In this document: positions 8,524 to 17,339 of the stretch, piece by piece
Numbering within the stretch: the first letter of the stretch is position 1
Layout of the letters: the number at the start of each line of letters is the position of its first letter
NCBI GenBank assembly: GCA_031286615.1
Contig: JAITUA010000003.1
Coordinates: 520,843 to 584,842 of the forward strand
Source of the DNA: Chryseobacterium sp.
GTDB lineage: Bacteria > Bacteroidota > Bacteroidia > Flavobacteriales > Weeksellaceae
Reading direction: 5' to 3'
Length of the DNA: 64,000 nt
Program-made: the position numbers and the translations under genes
Notes under the pieces: generated by a model
The model's input: only the letters and a program-made list of their open reading frames with translations
The model's database searches: none
What the model was told of the DNA's origin: nothing

Positions 8524-10554
8524 TTAATGTTCTTCAGATTTATTGGAAATGGTACTGCTCATAAGGTCATCTGCCTTTTTATCCAGTCGTGAACTTAATG
8601 GTATGAAGAATTTCAGTGGATGCTTTATAAAGTATCTGAAAATCTCTTTATAAATCTCACTTACCTGTCCGAAATTCATCTTTCTGGATCGGAATGCCAG
8701 GAACATGGATAGACTGAAACTTACAAGGAAGTTGAAGAAACCGATCAGGAAAACCGTTACAAAAGACATCCAGAATGTATACGAATCTACTGAAAAATCT
8801 TTCCCATAGAGTCCCAAAGCAAAGTTACCGGCAGCAAAAGTAATATGTCTGATATCTAAATCGAGGCCAAAAAACATCCCTACCGGAGCTGTTGCTCCAA
8901 GGAACACCCCAAACCAAAAATTGGAAACAATTCCAGGCCAGTTTTTAGCGTAATATTTTGAAAGTCCTTTTGCGAATTTCTTTCCGAAAAAGCTTCTGAT
9001 TGAAAGATTTTTGGCAATTCTTTCCGGAATCTGATAAAACACGGAATTGTTTCCGATATTCCCTGAAATAATCCCTGAAATAAAAAGATAAAACCCGGCA
9101 ATACTTGCATGCAAAATCGCTTTTGATTTAAAAGGGTCAAGGTCTTTTAATAATTTATCTGATCTGTCTACTGCCAGATTTTGTGAGAAAAACACATCCA
9201 GCCCGTAAATAATGGCAAGCGCCACCGGAAAAGCAAGCAGCACATTTCCTACAAAGGCAATAAACTGGCTTCGGAATAATTTGGATACCAAATGGGCAAA
9301 TTCTGTATTATTTCTTTGGGTCTTTCCCTCCTCAGACAATACTTTTGTCATGGTAGCGGCTGTCATTGCCGGCTGTTTTGTAGCAAGGGTAAAACCCATC
9401 AGATAGATCATCACAAATCCCATTGCATAGTTCATTGAGTACAGAAAAGCGTGTGAAAAGTCACTTCCCGGGATATACCCGTATAGCATTTTCAATACAC
9501 AAAGAGCTCCTACAATGATACCACCACCACTTGCCTTGTAGAACATCGTCATATATTCCTTTCGGGTAGAAGTAATATAATGAGCTCCGGCTTCTGCGGT
9601 ATGATTGGTAATAAGATGAGAAATCAGCCTTGTACTATCGTTGATCAGATCAGAAATATTATTCTTATGAGATTTGTAGCTCAGAATATTAAAAATCAGC
9701 TGTTTAGATTTTATAAGAACATCTTCATCGGTATCAATAACCAATAGCTGCACGATATCATAAATTCGTTCGGTCTGCTGACGGATCTTAAGCAGGGATT
9801 GGTTAATCTTTCCTGAAATACCATATTTGGCGGAATTTTTAAATGCAATATTCACAAATTCCAGACATTGTTCTGCGTAGATTTTAATCTGCTTATATCT
9901 GCTGTCTTTAGAGTGGAGCTGAAGTTCAGGATCTTTTACCAGATCTTCTGCTAATGTTTCCAGCTCATTCTGCAGGGCAAGAAACGGATTGTCCAGATTT
10001 CTGTACTGTGGAGCCATTCTCACCACTTCAACCTCCATAGCCATCCCCGTAACCCTCCAGGAAAGAATGTTCATAGAGAAAATGAGTTCTTTTTTCACAT
10101 TAGGTTTCAGGATAAAATCTGAAGCACCTAACATATTTAAAAATTCGTCAATCTCATTTTCAGGAAGATTATGAAGATACGCAAGATCTTTTTTAGGTCT
10201 AAGACTCACATTATCAATCATAAACCACACCGTCTTTTCGTTTTCAACAGGAGGCAGAACCTTGTTCAGGATTCTTTTTTTAAGCTCCGGAAAGAAGGCA
10301 TTTTCAGAAAGAATATTAGCCTCTGTCAACGAAAGATTGAAAGGTCTTCCATTAAAAATATTGTGGATATAATATTTAAAGTTCTCAGCAAAATTAGGAT
10401 TGCTTCTGAAAAAATTGAGCACATCTGTAAAGTCTGCTTCTTTGATGGTCTCTAAAAACTCTGCAAAGGGTTCTAAAGAAAGGGTTTCATTCTTAAAAGA
10501 AAAATATTTTTTAAGAACTGACTCAAAGTTTGTGCTGGAATTAAAGAATTTCAT
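8524..10554 (-). CDS. PF10136/Gcr-type membrane protein (annotated as site-specific recombinase)
   Basis: This 676-aa protein has a soluble N-terminal half of about 320 residues and a C-terminal half with six or more membrane helices. ITSTRKEY (327-334) and GFTLATKQPAMTAATM (387-402) are hallmarks of the family named after the gonococcal gcr gene. The name site-specific recombinase is historical: no recombinase catalytic motif is visible, and the membrane topology argues against DNA cleavage. Its function is unknown. It ends against the terminator shared with the peptide gene, and mtgA follows divergent spacing upstream (stop at 10568). No sign of mobility is seen. Confidence 0.85.
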   Translation of the reverse strand: MKFFNSSTNFESVLKKYFSFKNETLSLEPFAEFLETIKEADFTDVLNFFRSNPNFAENFKYYIHNIFNGRPFNLSLTEANILSENAFFPELKKRILNKVLPPVENEKTVWFMIDNVSLRPKKDLAYLHNLPENEIDEFLNMLGASDFILKPNVKKELIFSMNILSWRVTGMAMEVEVVRMAPQYRNLDNPFLALQNELETLAEDLVKDPELQLHSKDSRYKQIKIYAEQCLEFVNIAFKNSAKYGISGKINQSLLKIRQQTERIYDIVQLLVIDTDEDVLIKSKQLIFNILSYKSHKNNISDLINDSTRLISHLITNHTAEAGAHYITSTRKEYMTMFYKASGGGIIVGALCVLKMLYGYIPGSDFSHAFLYSMNYAMGFVMIYLMGFTLATKQPAMTAATMTKVLSEEGKTQRNNTEFAHLVSKLFRSQFIAFVGNVLLAFPVALAIIYGLDVFFSQNLAVDRSDKLLKDLDPFKSKAILHASIAGFYLFISGIISGNIGNNSVFYQIPERIAKNLSIRSFFGKKFAKGLSKYYAKNWPGIVSNFWFGVFLGATAPVGMFFGLDLDIRHITFAAGNFALGLYGKDFSVDSYTFWMSFVTVFLIGFFNFLVSFSLSMFLAFRSRKMNFGQVSEIYKEIFRYFIKHPLKFFIPLSSRLDKKADDLMSSTISNKSEEH

Positions 10555-10567
10555 TAGTACAAAGATA

Positions 10568-11212
10568 CTATTTCAAACTCACATTCCTCATCTGTCTCAT
10601 GATCCAATTATGTTTCTTTCTTAAATAAGGGGATGGATTTTTAGGATCATATTTTTTGGGATTAGGCAACACTGCGGCAATCCAGGCTGCATCTGAAGCA
10701 CTTAAGTCCTTGGATGATTTTCCAAAATAATACTGAGCTGCAGCTTCCACTCCAAATACACCCTGTCCCATTTCAATAGAATTCAGGTATCTTTCAAGAA
10801 TAATATCTTTGCTCCACACTTTTTCAATGATAAAGGTGTAGACTGCTTCCAATCCTTTTCTCACCCAGCTTCTTCCCTGCCAAAGAAATACATTTTTTGC
10901 TGTCTGCTGAGAAATGGTACTTCCTCCTCTTATTTTTTTGCCTTTCTCATTATATTTCATCGCTTTTTCGATGGCTATATAATCGAACCCATCATGATCA
11001 AAGAATTTCTGATCTTCAGACGCAATTACGGCTTTTTTCACATTGCTTCCCATTTCATCATAGGAAATATAATCCCTGTGCAGTTTTCCGTATTCAAAAA
11101 GACCTCCTATCTGGGTAAGGGTAATCGGTGGATTAAAGAATCTGCCCCAGATAATAAAAACTACATTCAGAACAAGAATGATGAAGATAAGCTGTTTAAT
11201 TTTTTTCCACAT
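10568..11212 (-). CDS. mtgA: Monofunctional biosynthetic peptidoglycan transglycosylase
   Basis: This GT51 enzyme polymerises lipid II into glycan strands at the inner membrane. One N-terminal membrane anchor (KQLIFIILVLNVVFIIW) is followed by the glycosyltransferase motifs ASEDQKFFDHDG (catalytic Glu), GGSTISQQTAKN and ERYLNSIEMGQGVFGVEAAA. The ATG at 11212 (MWKKIKQL, 214 aa) is preferred because it gives a normal short cytoplasmic tail; an in-frame ATG at 11245 would add 11 residues. It follows the BtuF-like gene closely and may be co-transcribed with it. Confidence 0.92.
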   Translation of the reverse strand: MWKKIKQLIFIILVLNVVFIIWGRFFNPPITLTQIGGLFEYGKLHRDYISYDEMGSNVKKAVIASEDQKFFDHDGFDYIAIEKAMKYNEKGKKIRGGSTISQQTAKNVFLWQGRSWVRKGLEAVYTFIIEKVWSKDIILERYLNSIEMGQGVFGVEAAAQYYFGKSSKDLSASDAAWIAAVLPNPKKYDPKNPSPYLRKKHNWIMRQMRNVSLK

Positions 11213-11255
11213 AATTTTATAAAAAGGAAAGGCAAAAATAAGCAAATAGTACGAG

Positions 11256-12302
11256 TTACTGCAATTCTTTCATGTAAGTAAGCTGATAATCCGGTAAAAG
11301 TTCAGGATGGAAGATCTTAATGTAATCTTTAAGGATGAAATCTGCTCTTACCACTCCACTTTCAAAGAAATCATTGGCTTTTAGTTTTTCTTTTCCTGCA
11401 ATGGTATAAATTTTCCCTTTATTAAATACATCAAGTTTTCCATAGAAAGGATTCATGCCCAGCATTTCTTTTTTTGAAGTGTGGCTTCCTGCATTCACCC
11501 AATATTGAACACCTCCCGCTTTGGCATATACTTCTTCAAAACTCATCGTCAATGCTTTTTCATCTTTGTTGTCCTTCATGACATAATTGGCATTGGCATC
11601 AGAAATATAATGAGCAACAGAGGTATTCCCACCTGGAAGATACCATACATCTCCATACATTTCATTGGCAAGAACAACGGGTTTTTCTTTGGCACTTGTC
11701 GCCAATTTCTTAAGTTCACTATAATTTTTTTCTACTTCCTTGTATTTTGCTTCAGCTTCTTTTTCTTTCCCTAAAAATTCTCCGAAAAGTTTAATATAGG
11801 CCGTTTTCTCTAAAGGCTTCTGTTCCATATATTCATCCAGAAATATCACCTGAATGCGATTGTTTTTCAAAAGTTCGTAAGTATTGTCAAAGCTGGCAAT
11901 ATGATTGGTAAAAATAGCATCAGGTTTCATAGAGATAATTTTTTCTACATCATATTTCTGCTCGCTTCCTACGTTCTGGATTTTCCCTTCTTTAAGCAGA
12001 TTCTGAATTTTATCTGAAAAGATATACTCCGGACTTGATACCCCAATGATTAAATTTTCTGCTCCAAGCTCTGAAATATACCCTGCCATACTCGCATTCA
12101 ACAGGATTATTTTCTTGAATGGAGTTTGATTTTGCTTAAAATTATAGATAAAATTCCCCGATTTTAGCTCCATGGTACCATCATGTTCCTTAAATTGGGT
12201 ACGGGCAGATACATTGGTCCAATCTGAGGACGAAATTTTTGATTCTCTTTTACAAGCTGTTAGCGCAAAAACCGTAAATAAAAGTAAAATTCTTTGTTTC
12301 AT
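11256..12302 (-). CDS. BtuF-like substrate-binding lipoprotein of an ABC importer
   Basis: This 348-aa protein starts with a lipoprotein signal with lipobox LTAC (Cys17). The rest matches the Peripla_BP_2 fold of cobalamin and ferric-siderophore binding proteins: a first lobe with LNASMAGYISELGAENLIIGVSS and KPDAIFTN, a long helix linker around residues 165-195, and a second lobe with EMYGDVWYLPGGNTSVAHYI. No permease or ATPase gene is near, which is common for such orphan binding proteins in Bacteroidota. The ligand (corrinoid or siderophore) cannot be decided. It is transcribed away from tRNA-Arg. Confidence 0.82.
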   Translation of the reverse strand: MKQRILLLFTVFALTACKRESKISSSDWTNVSARTQFKEHDGTMELKSGNFIYNFKQNQTPFKKIILLNASMAGYISELGAENLIIGVSSPEYIFSDKIQNLLKEGKIQNVGSEQKYDVEKIISMKPDAIFTNHIASFDNTYELLKNNRIQVIFLDEYMEQKPLEKTAYIKLFGEFLGKEKEAEAKYKEVEKNYSELKKLATSAKEKPVVLANEMYGDVWYLPGGNTSVAHYISDANANYVMKDNKDEKALTMSFEEVYAKAGGVQYWVNAGSHTSKKEMLGMNPFYGKLDVFNKGKIYTIAGKEKLKANDFFESGVVRADFILKDYIKIFHPELLPDYQLTYMKELQ

Positions 12303-12326
12303 CTTTCAAAGAACGGAAAAAAGTGC

Positions 12327-12334
12327 TATATTTG
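12327..12334 (+). promoter_or_regulatory. -7 box of the tRNA-Arg promoter
   Basis: TATATTTG is a perfect TAnnTTTG box, 28 bp before the first base of the tRNA. It sits in the 60-bp gap between the divergent BtuF-like gene and the tRNA. Confidence 0.6.
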
Positions 12335-12362
12335 CAAACCTTTAAACAACAAGGTAACACAA

Positions 12363-12439
12363 GGCCTCGTGGCGCAACTGAATAGCGCATCTGATTACGG
12401 CTCAGAAGGTTACAGGTTTGAATCCTGTCGAGGTCACCA
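12363..12439 (+). tRNA. tRNA-Arg (anticodon ACG)
   Basis: A full cloverleaf can be folded. The acceptor GGCCTCG pairs with CGAGGTC (one G-T), the anticodon stem TCTGA/TCAGA encloses the loop TTACGGC with anticodon ACG, and the T arm ACAGG-TTTGAAT-CCTGT is canonical. The discriminator is A and CCA is encoded. ACG decodes CGN arginine codons after A34-to-inosine editing. The 3' end is repeated at 22733-22751 (see findings). Confidence 0.95.
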
Positions 12440-12449
12440 AAAGCCAAAT
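12431..12449 (+). repeat. Direct repeat at tRNA 3' end, left copy (att-like)
   Basis: AGGTCACCAAAAGCCAAAT spans the last acceptor bases, the CCA and the first downstream bases of tRNA-Arg. It recurs exactly at 22733-22751, 10.3 kb away, as expected if the tRNA 3' end had served as an integration site. Confidence 0.6.
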
Positions 12450-12484
12450 AGCGCCAACTAAATATAGTTGGCGCTATTTTTATT
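12445..12484 (+). terminator. Terminator of tRNA-Arg
   Basis: A strong hairpin AATAGCGCCAACT/AGTTGGCGCTATT is followed by a T run, starting 6 bp after the tRNA CCA end. It belongs to a family of four look-alike hairpins in this window (also 22747, 48339 and 54417). Confidence 0.88.
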
Positions 12485-12559
12485 TACTTTGAATAAGTGT
12501 TTTTAGTTTACAATTTAATGTGTATAAGTAAAGATAAGACGATAAAACAGAGAACTTAA

Positions 12560-12757
12560 TTATGAATTAGCTTTATAGAAAGGATTTGGCATGGTTTGTA
12601 TATTCAATGTATAATGATTTTTATCCTTTCCCACATAAATAAACTTATATTTTGGCAATTGTACTTCATTTAATCTGATCTCCTTCTTATTATCAATAAT
12701 AATTATAACATCTTTATTGTTATGATATGAATTTAATATAACTACGGGCATGAACAA
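12560..12757 (-). pseudogene. Short hypothetical reading frame, probably a gene remnant
   Basis: This 65-codon frame begins at TTG 12757, or ATG 12751, and ends at 12560. The composition is protein-like (VVILNSYHNNKDVIIII..., KYKFIYVGKDKNHYTLN). It lies 23 bp after the stop of the frameshifted lipoprotein remnant on the same strand, so it could be a piece of the same decayed locus or a small partner gene. I recognise no family. Confidence 0.4.
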
Positions 12758-12779
12758 TTTCTAATATTGGATATTTTTT

Positions 12780-13206
12780 TTATCTGTCAGATAATTTTCC
12801 CGTACGACCTTCATATTGAGACTGTTTTTTATTACTGATTATCCACCATTTACTGTATCCATTATAATAAATAGTATCATTTAATTTTTTATTGTTTTTG
12901 TTTAAAACAAATGAATAAATAATATGATTTGAATATTCAGGACTTTCATTTTCCAACCAGTTCCAATTTTTGAACAGAACTGATTATATCGGTATAATTT
13001 AATATGCTGAAATTTTGAGTGATAAAACTGTTATTTTTTTATTATCCTCCCAAAAGTATTTTTTTCAAAGCTCAAGTCGGCATCATCAGAAATACTAACT
13101 TGTTTATATAGAATAACTGAATAACTGCTTTTTGCTCTCCAATTTGAGCATGATATGAATGAATACATCAAAAATAAATTGATAAGGTTATAATCTTTTT
13201 GTACAT
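12780..13206 (-). pseudogene. Frameshifted lipoprotein pseudogene
   Basis: The minus strand carries a decayed gene. From ATG 13206 it reads MYKKIITLSIYF, hits TGA, and continues in another frame as LMYSFISCSNWRAKSSYS..., which together make a classical lipoprotein signal with lipobox FISC. That frame ends after FGRIIKK, and a third frame gives NSFITQNFSILNYTDIISS. Near 12975 it changes again to NWNWLENESPEYSN... and ends with a stop at 12780. At least three frameshifts are needed. The general plan (short lipoprotein, C-terminal aromatic/Lys-rich block) recalls the intact 140-aa lipoprotein at 13424, so it may be a decayed relative, but similarity is weak. It lies downstream of the RHS transcription unit. 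Confidence 0.7.
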
Positions 13207-13330
13207 AATTCTATTTTTTTATTGTTGTACTTTTAATTGAATTTGTATAACTTTAATTAAAAGAACTTTATTTGAGAGCCCGCTCAGTCTACCAAGATAA
13301 TTTTTGTGTCGGTGAATATAATTATTTGTT

Positions 13331-13364
13331 AATAAAAATGCCACACGAAATTATTCGTGTGGCA
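13331..13364 (-). terminator. Terminator of the RHS transcription unit
   Basis: Hairpin TGCCACACGAA/TTCGTGTGGCA (13339-13364) with a four-base loop is followed on the minus strand by TTTTTATT. It lies about 60 bp after the stop of the 140-aa lipoprotein gene and closes the unit that begins at 22385. Confidence 0.85.
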
Positions 13365-13423
13365 GTGCGATTTATAAAGAAATTTTTTGCACATATATGA
13401 AAAGAAAAAGTCACCTATAGAAT

Positions 13424-13846
13424 TTACCATTGGTCTGGATAAATCTTATAATGCTTTAGTATTCTCTTTTTTTCAAAGTCATCGAGTTTAAAATAAACAC
13501 CTTTATCTTTAAATCTCCAAAAATCCAGTCTATCATCTGCAAATAATGTATCTTTTTTAGTAATAAATGCAAATACATAATAACTATCATCAGGAATAAT
13601 AATTTGATGTTTCGTTACAATCTTTTGTTTTATCTCTTCTAACTTAAGCCTTAGCTTTTCATTTCGAAGATAAACTCGCTTTATATCATCATTATCTGAA
13701 AAAAAATATTTTAAATCGGAAGCTATAACATATTTACTATTATTGACAGTATTTTTAGAATATATTAATACTATTTTTTGATTACTGCAAGATGTAATAA
13801 TTGTTACTAATAATGCTAGTATTATGAAATATCTAATTTTGATCAT
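13424..13846 (-). CDS. Unknown lipoprotein overlapping the RHS gene; candidate immunity or accessory protein
   Basis: This 140-aa protein has a lipoprotein signal (IILALLVTIITSCS, Cys20) and a mixed alpha/beta soluble part with many Lys and Asp. I recognise no domain. Its ATG overlaps the stop of the RHS gene (13843-13846), so it is translationally coupled to it. In polymorphic toxin loci the gene directly after the toxin is often the immunity gene. A membrane-anchored periplasmic lipoprotein could neutralise a toxin there, but that is inference from position only. Confidence 0.6.
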   Translation of the reverse strand: MIKIRYFIILALLVTIITSCSNQKIVLIYSKNTVNNSKYVIASDLKYFFSDNDDIKRVYLRNEKLRLKLEEIKQKIVTKHQIIIPDDSYYVFAFITKKDTLFADDRLDFWRFKDKGVYFKLDDFEKKRILKHYKIYPDQW

Positions 13847-16800
13847 GGTTTTGGTTCTGTTGGTGGTTTAATTTTAGTTGAAGTAACACTTTCTACTGGA
13901 TAAGGTATAATACCATAATTTGTTCGTTTATCTTCGTTTAACCTTTGATTCATTTGATTCCCCAAATTTACGGTATTGTATTCTTCTTCTTCATCTATAA
14001 ACCCAATATTTCGTTTATCTGGTGTCCATATTGATTTTTCAGCCTTTCCTTCATATTTATTTTGATTTCGGTCTCTATATTTACTTGGATTTGAAAAATG
14101 ATTAAACCCATGCAATATTTCATGCCCCAATCTTGAAGAAGGACTGTTAAAGCCTAAGTTCCCTTCCTCCAAAGTTGATTTGGTACCATCTTTCCTAAAT
14201 CTGATACCTTCTAATGGATTAAATTTCACAGATTTACTATTAGGATCATATTCATTTTTTTTACCATTCTCTGTCTGTTCTGAAATTGTGAAGGTATTTT
14301 TCTTGTCATTGATCATAAAATCCATAACATTAACTGTTGTAGCATCTTTTCCTTCTCCAATAGTTATATTAAGAGCTTCCTGAGAATATAAGTAATCTAA
14401 CGCCTTATAGACATTTCGATCAAATTCATTTTCAATTTTAGCATAATCTCTATCCTTTTGATAGGAGTAAATATTATTACCAAATCTAATATCCCTACCA
14501 TCAGGATCGATAAACAGAATTGGGTTATTGACAGCGTAGTTATATGGGCTATGTCTTCTATGTTTTTCCGACAAAGGATCAACAGCTCCCCATCTGCCAA
14601 GATCTGGCATATAAAACCTTGCCCCATAGTCGTACATTCCAGTCTCCTGTAGTTCCTTCCCGTTATATTTATAATTTTTATAACCTCCCAATAATCCTTT
14701 ATTGGTTCCAATATGATTCATTCCAAATGAATAATAATTATTGGTATCAGTTATTTCAAGAGGCCCAGCGCTACTTTTGGCAAAATTTACTCTGCTATTT
14801 CCAAGATGATCCTTATACTGATAAATATAGCGGTTTTCTGTAAAACTATAAAAACCTTCCGCCGTAGAAACAAAGTCTAGTATCCACAGAGGTTTAATCG
14901 GCTTTATAGCATTCACTTCATTTTCATTTTTAAAAGCAGCCTGTTCGTATGCAACACTTGTTCTGCACCAAAGACAAATGGTAGTCTCTGAAAAGCCATA
15001 TTGAAAACCATCTAAATAATCCGTTATATTCGTCGTAATTGTTGTACTTCCTCTTCCTCCTCCGCTTGTATAGGTTTTACGGATTTTTGTGCCGTCGGCT
15101 TTATAAAGATAATTTAATCCAAAATTATTAACCTCTCCTATAGAATTGGTCTGAGTAATGGAAAAGTCATCCGGCAAATTGAGATAATTATAAGTTATAC
15201 TATGAATCCCTTTATCAAGCATAGTGTTCATATTTCCGTTCAGATCATAGTCAATCAAATTATTTCCACCTTCATAGCCTGTGTCATTCATTGCTGATTC
15301 TATTACCTTATCCAAACGGTTTCCTGTATATTGATAGCTAAGGTCATCCACCTGTACAAAAGTAGTCCCTTGTGATACAGGAGCTGCATTTCTTTTTAAG
15401 GTGTTTATATTACCATTTACATCATAGCTGAGATACTCATCAAAATAACCTGTATTCCCTGTAGACGGTTCTTTATAGAAAGCATTTCTTAACCTGTTCA
15501 GTGCATCATATTCATAATTATAACGTTTCAGAAGATTTTCCGATCCGTTGTTCCAATCAATTTCAGTAATATTACCATTGAATTTTCCTATGCTCTGAGA
15601 ATTTACAGGATTTTGATACTTTATTTCATATCCAAACAACTTTCCGTTCAGATTCGCAGGATCATTGATCTTTGTCAACCAACCTCTGATGTTATACTTA
15701 TAATCAATTTGCTGAAGCGGAGCCCCCGCAGCAATTCCACCCACCTTTTTTGATTCCAACTGGGAAATTTCGTTATAGGTATTTTGAGCCAGATATTCTA
15801 CGGGATTACTGTCAACCTGATGTTTGTGTACCAGAAGCCTGTTCTGATTATCATACTCAAAGTTTTCTGTGATAATTCTTTCGGTATCTGTTTCTAATCT
15901 CTTATGTCTGGTAATGGTCTGTTTGGGGAATCCTGCAAAATCCAGTTTAGATTCTGTTCTGGTGTAGCCTCCAAGATGGTTAATAGAATGCTTTCCAATT
16001 ACTCGTCCCTTAGTATCATAATACGTGTAATTCTTACTCCAGTTATCATCTTCTATATTCTTTACAAAGCTCATAACAGGAAACCCTTTGGTACTTCTTC
16101 CGTCTGCAGTAAGAGTTTCGGTAAGTACGGGTTCTCCCAAAACAGATAAAACAGATGGATTGAAGCTATATTGAGGATATGAATCATAATAATTTACAGA
16201 TAATAAAGTAACCCATTTAGATGCATGAGGATAGGTAATATCAGGATCGTAAAAAACATCCATTCCCTGCCTATTAAAAACAGCTGAGCTATTCCTTAAC
16301 ATATTTCCAGAACCATCAGCTAATATTTGCTCTGCATTCCGGTCTCCTCCAGTGGCAATACCAGTAACAACAACTCTACCAAACTTATCATACTGAGTAT
16401 ATAGCCACTGTCCTTTTTTATTTAGTTCGGCATCCTGAGTTCCTACAATTCTGTCTTGCTTGTCATATATTATAAATTCCTTGCCTTTACCAGGAAGCTT
16501 TTTTTCTACCAGCCTTCCTCTCCCATCATATTTATACTGATAGCAAAGAGTATTCAAAACCGTATCCGGAACCGGTACTCCAGGGCTTAGGTTTTTAATA
16601 AGATCTGCTGCTTTAGGAGATAAAACATATGCCAATTGATCATAGTTATTATAAACATAGTAAGTGTCTGTACTTTCAGTTGCACTCAGCATCTTTCTTA
16701 CCAGCACAACCTGACCTTTACCATTTTTAAATTCGATGGTTTTATTTCCATCTTCATCCGTTACTGTACTCTTATACAATTGATTGGCTGTATAAGGAGC

Positions 16801-17334
16801 AGAAACCGTAATGAGTGTTTCAAAAGTACTGTAATTGAAAACCGCATTATATTTCTTCACTTCGCCATCTGCATTTGCATTGTATTCAAATTTCACAGGC
16901 TTTGTGCTCCATGCCGCTCCCACTTGCTTTTGTTCGAAAATCCTATCCAGAGGTGAATTTTCTAAGTTTTTGTGTGTAAAAGGAGTATTGTCACCATAAT
17001 AAGTTTGAGCTGCTCCCTCTGCTCCTGATTGAACTCCGCCATTTAACGTATTCATGGGCGCGGGAAGCCAGGTATCAACCTGTCTTCCAAATCCATCGTA
17101 AGGTATCGTTGTTACCAGATCTTTTCCTGTAGGAGATGCTTTTATATTGACAATTTGTTTAGGCCTGCCCAATCCGTCAAAATACTGAACGGTTTCTGCA
17201 GTCTTAGTAGGCTGGTTATTGGTATCATAATCAAGATATGTTTTACTGTAAGTATAGTTTTCTGTTGTGCTTAACTGGGCTTGTACAAAACCTGATATCA
17301 TCAAAGCACCGATTGGAATTATGAGTTTCTTCAA
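13843..17334 (-). CDS. DUF6443/RHS-repeat protein with M91-like zinc-peptidase C-terminal tip
   Basis: This 1163-aa exported protein has a signal peptide ending near VQAQ, a DUF6443 region (about 24-170; VQYFDGLGRPKQIV, PYDGFGRQVDTWLP), many YD/RHS repeats (YNYEYDALNRLRNAF, YDLNGNMNTM) and the RHS core (YQYKDHLGNSRVNF, YDYGARFYMPDLGRWGAVDPLSEK, NNPILFIDPDGRD ending near 948). The variable tip (949-1163) contains GHEILHGFNH with HExxH at 1071-1075, then FIDEEEEYNTVNLGNQMNQRL and TNYG. These resemble the M91 (NleD/HopH1-type) metallopeptidase fold. RHS shells usually enclose a cleaved toxic tip. It forms a unit with the upstream 1155-aa protein (5-bp gap) and the overlapping lipoprotein. The RHS call is firm; the peptidase call is by motif. 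Confidence 0.85.
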   Translation of the reverse strand: MKKLIIPIGALMISGFVQAQLSTTENYTYSKTYLDYDTNNQPTKTAETVQYFDGLGRPKQIVNIKASPTGKDLVTTIPYDGFGRQVDTWLPAPMNTLNGGVQSGAEGAAQTYYGDNTPFTHKNLENSPLDRIFEQKQVGAAWSTKPVKFEYNANADGEVKKYNAVFNYSTFETLITVSAPYTANQLYKSTVTDEDGNKTIEFKNGKGQVVLVRKMLSATESTDTYYVYNNYDQLAYVLSPKAADLIKNLSPGVPVPDTVLNTLCYQYKYDGRGRLVEKKLPGKGKEFIIYDKQDRIVGTQDAELNKKGQWLYTQYDKFGRVVVTGIATGGDRNAEQILADGSGNMLRNSSAVFNRQGMDVFYDPDITYPHASKWVTLLSVNYYDSYPQYSFNPSVLSVLGEPVLTETLTADGRSTKGFPVMSFVKNIEDDNWSKNYTYYDTKGRVIGKHSINHLGGYTRTESKLDFAGFPKQTITRHKRLETDTERIITENFEYDNQNRLLVHKHQVDSNPVEYLAQNTYNEISQLESKKVGGIAAGAPLQQIDYKYNIRGWLTKINDPANLNGKLFGYEIKYQNPVNSQSIGKFNGNITEIDWNNGSENLLKRYNYEYDALNRLRNAFYKEPSTGNTGYFDEYLSYDVNGNINTLKRNAAPVSQGTTFVQVDDLSYQYTGNRLDKVIESAMNDTGYEGGNNLIDYDLNGNMNTMLDKGIHSITYNYLNLPDDFSITQTNSIGEVNNFGLNYLYKADGTKIRKTYTSGGGRGSTTITTNITDYLDGFQYGFSETTICLWCRTSVAYEQAAFKNENEVNAIKPIKPLWILDFVSTAEGFYSFTENRYIYQYKDHLGNSRVNFAKSSAGPLEITDTNNYYSFGMNHIGTNKGLLGGYKNYKYNGKELQETGMYDYGARFYMPDLGRWGAVDPLSEKHRRHSPYNYAVNNPILFIDPDGRDIRFGNNIYSYQKDRDYAKIENEFDRNVYKALDYLYSQEALNITIGEGKDATTVNVMDFMINDKKNTFTISEQTENGKKNEYDPNSKSVKFNPLEGIRFRKDGTKSTLEEGNLGFNSPSSRLGHEILHGFNHFSNPSKYRDRNQNKYEGKAEKSIWTPDKRNIGFIDEEEEYNTVNLGNQMNQRLNEDKRTNYGIIPYPVESVTSTKIKPPTEPKP

Positions 17335-17339
17335 CGGTA

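Noticed and set aside
8524-10554. Mobile-element recombinase
   Set aside because: The family name is historical; the membrane topology and lack of catalytic residues do not support DNA recombination, and no element borders are seen.
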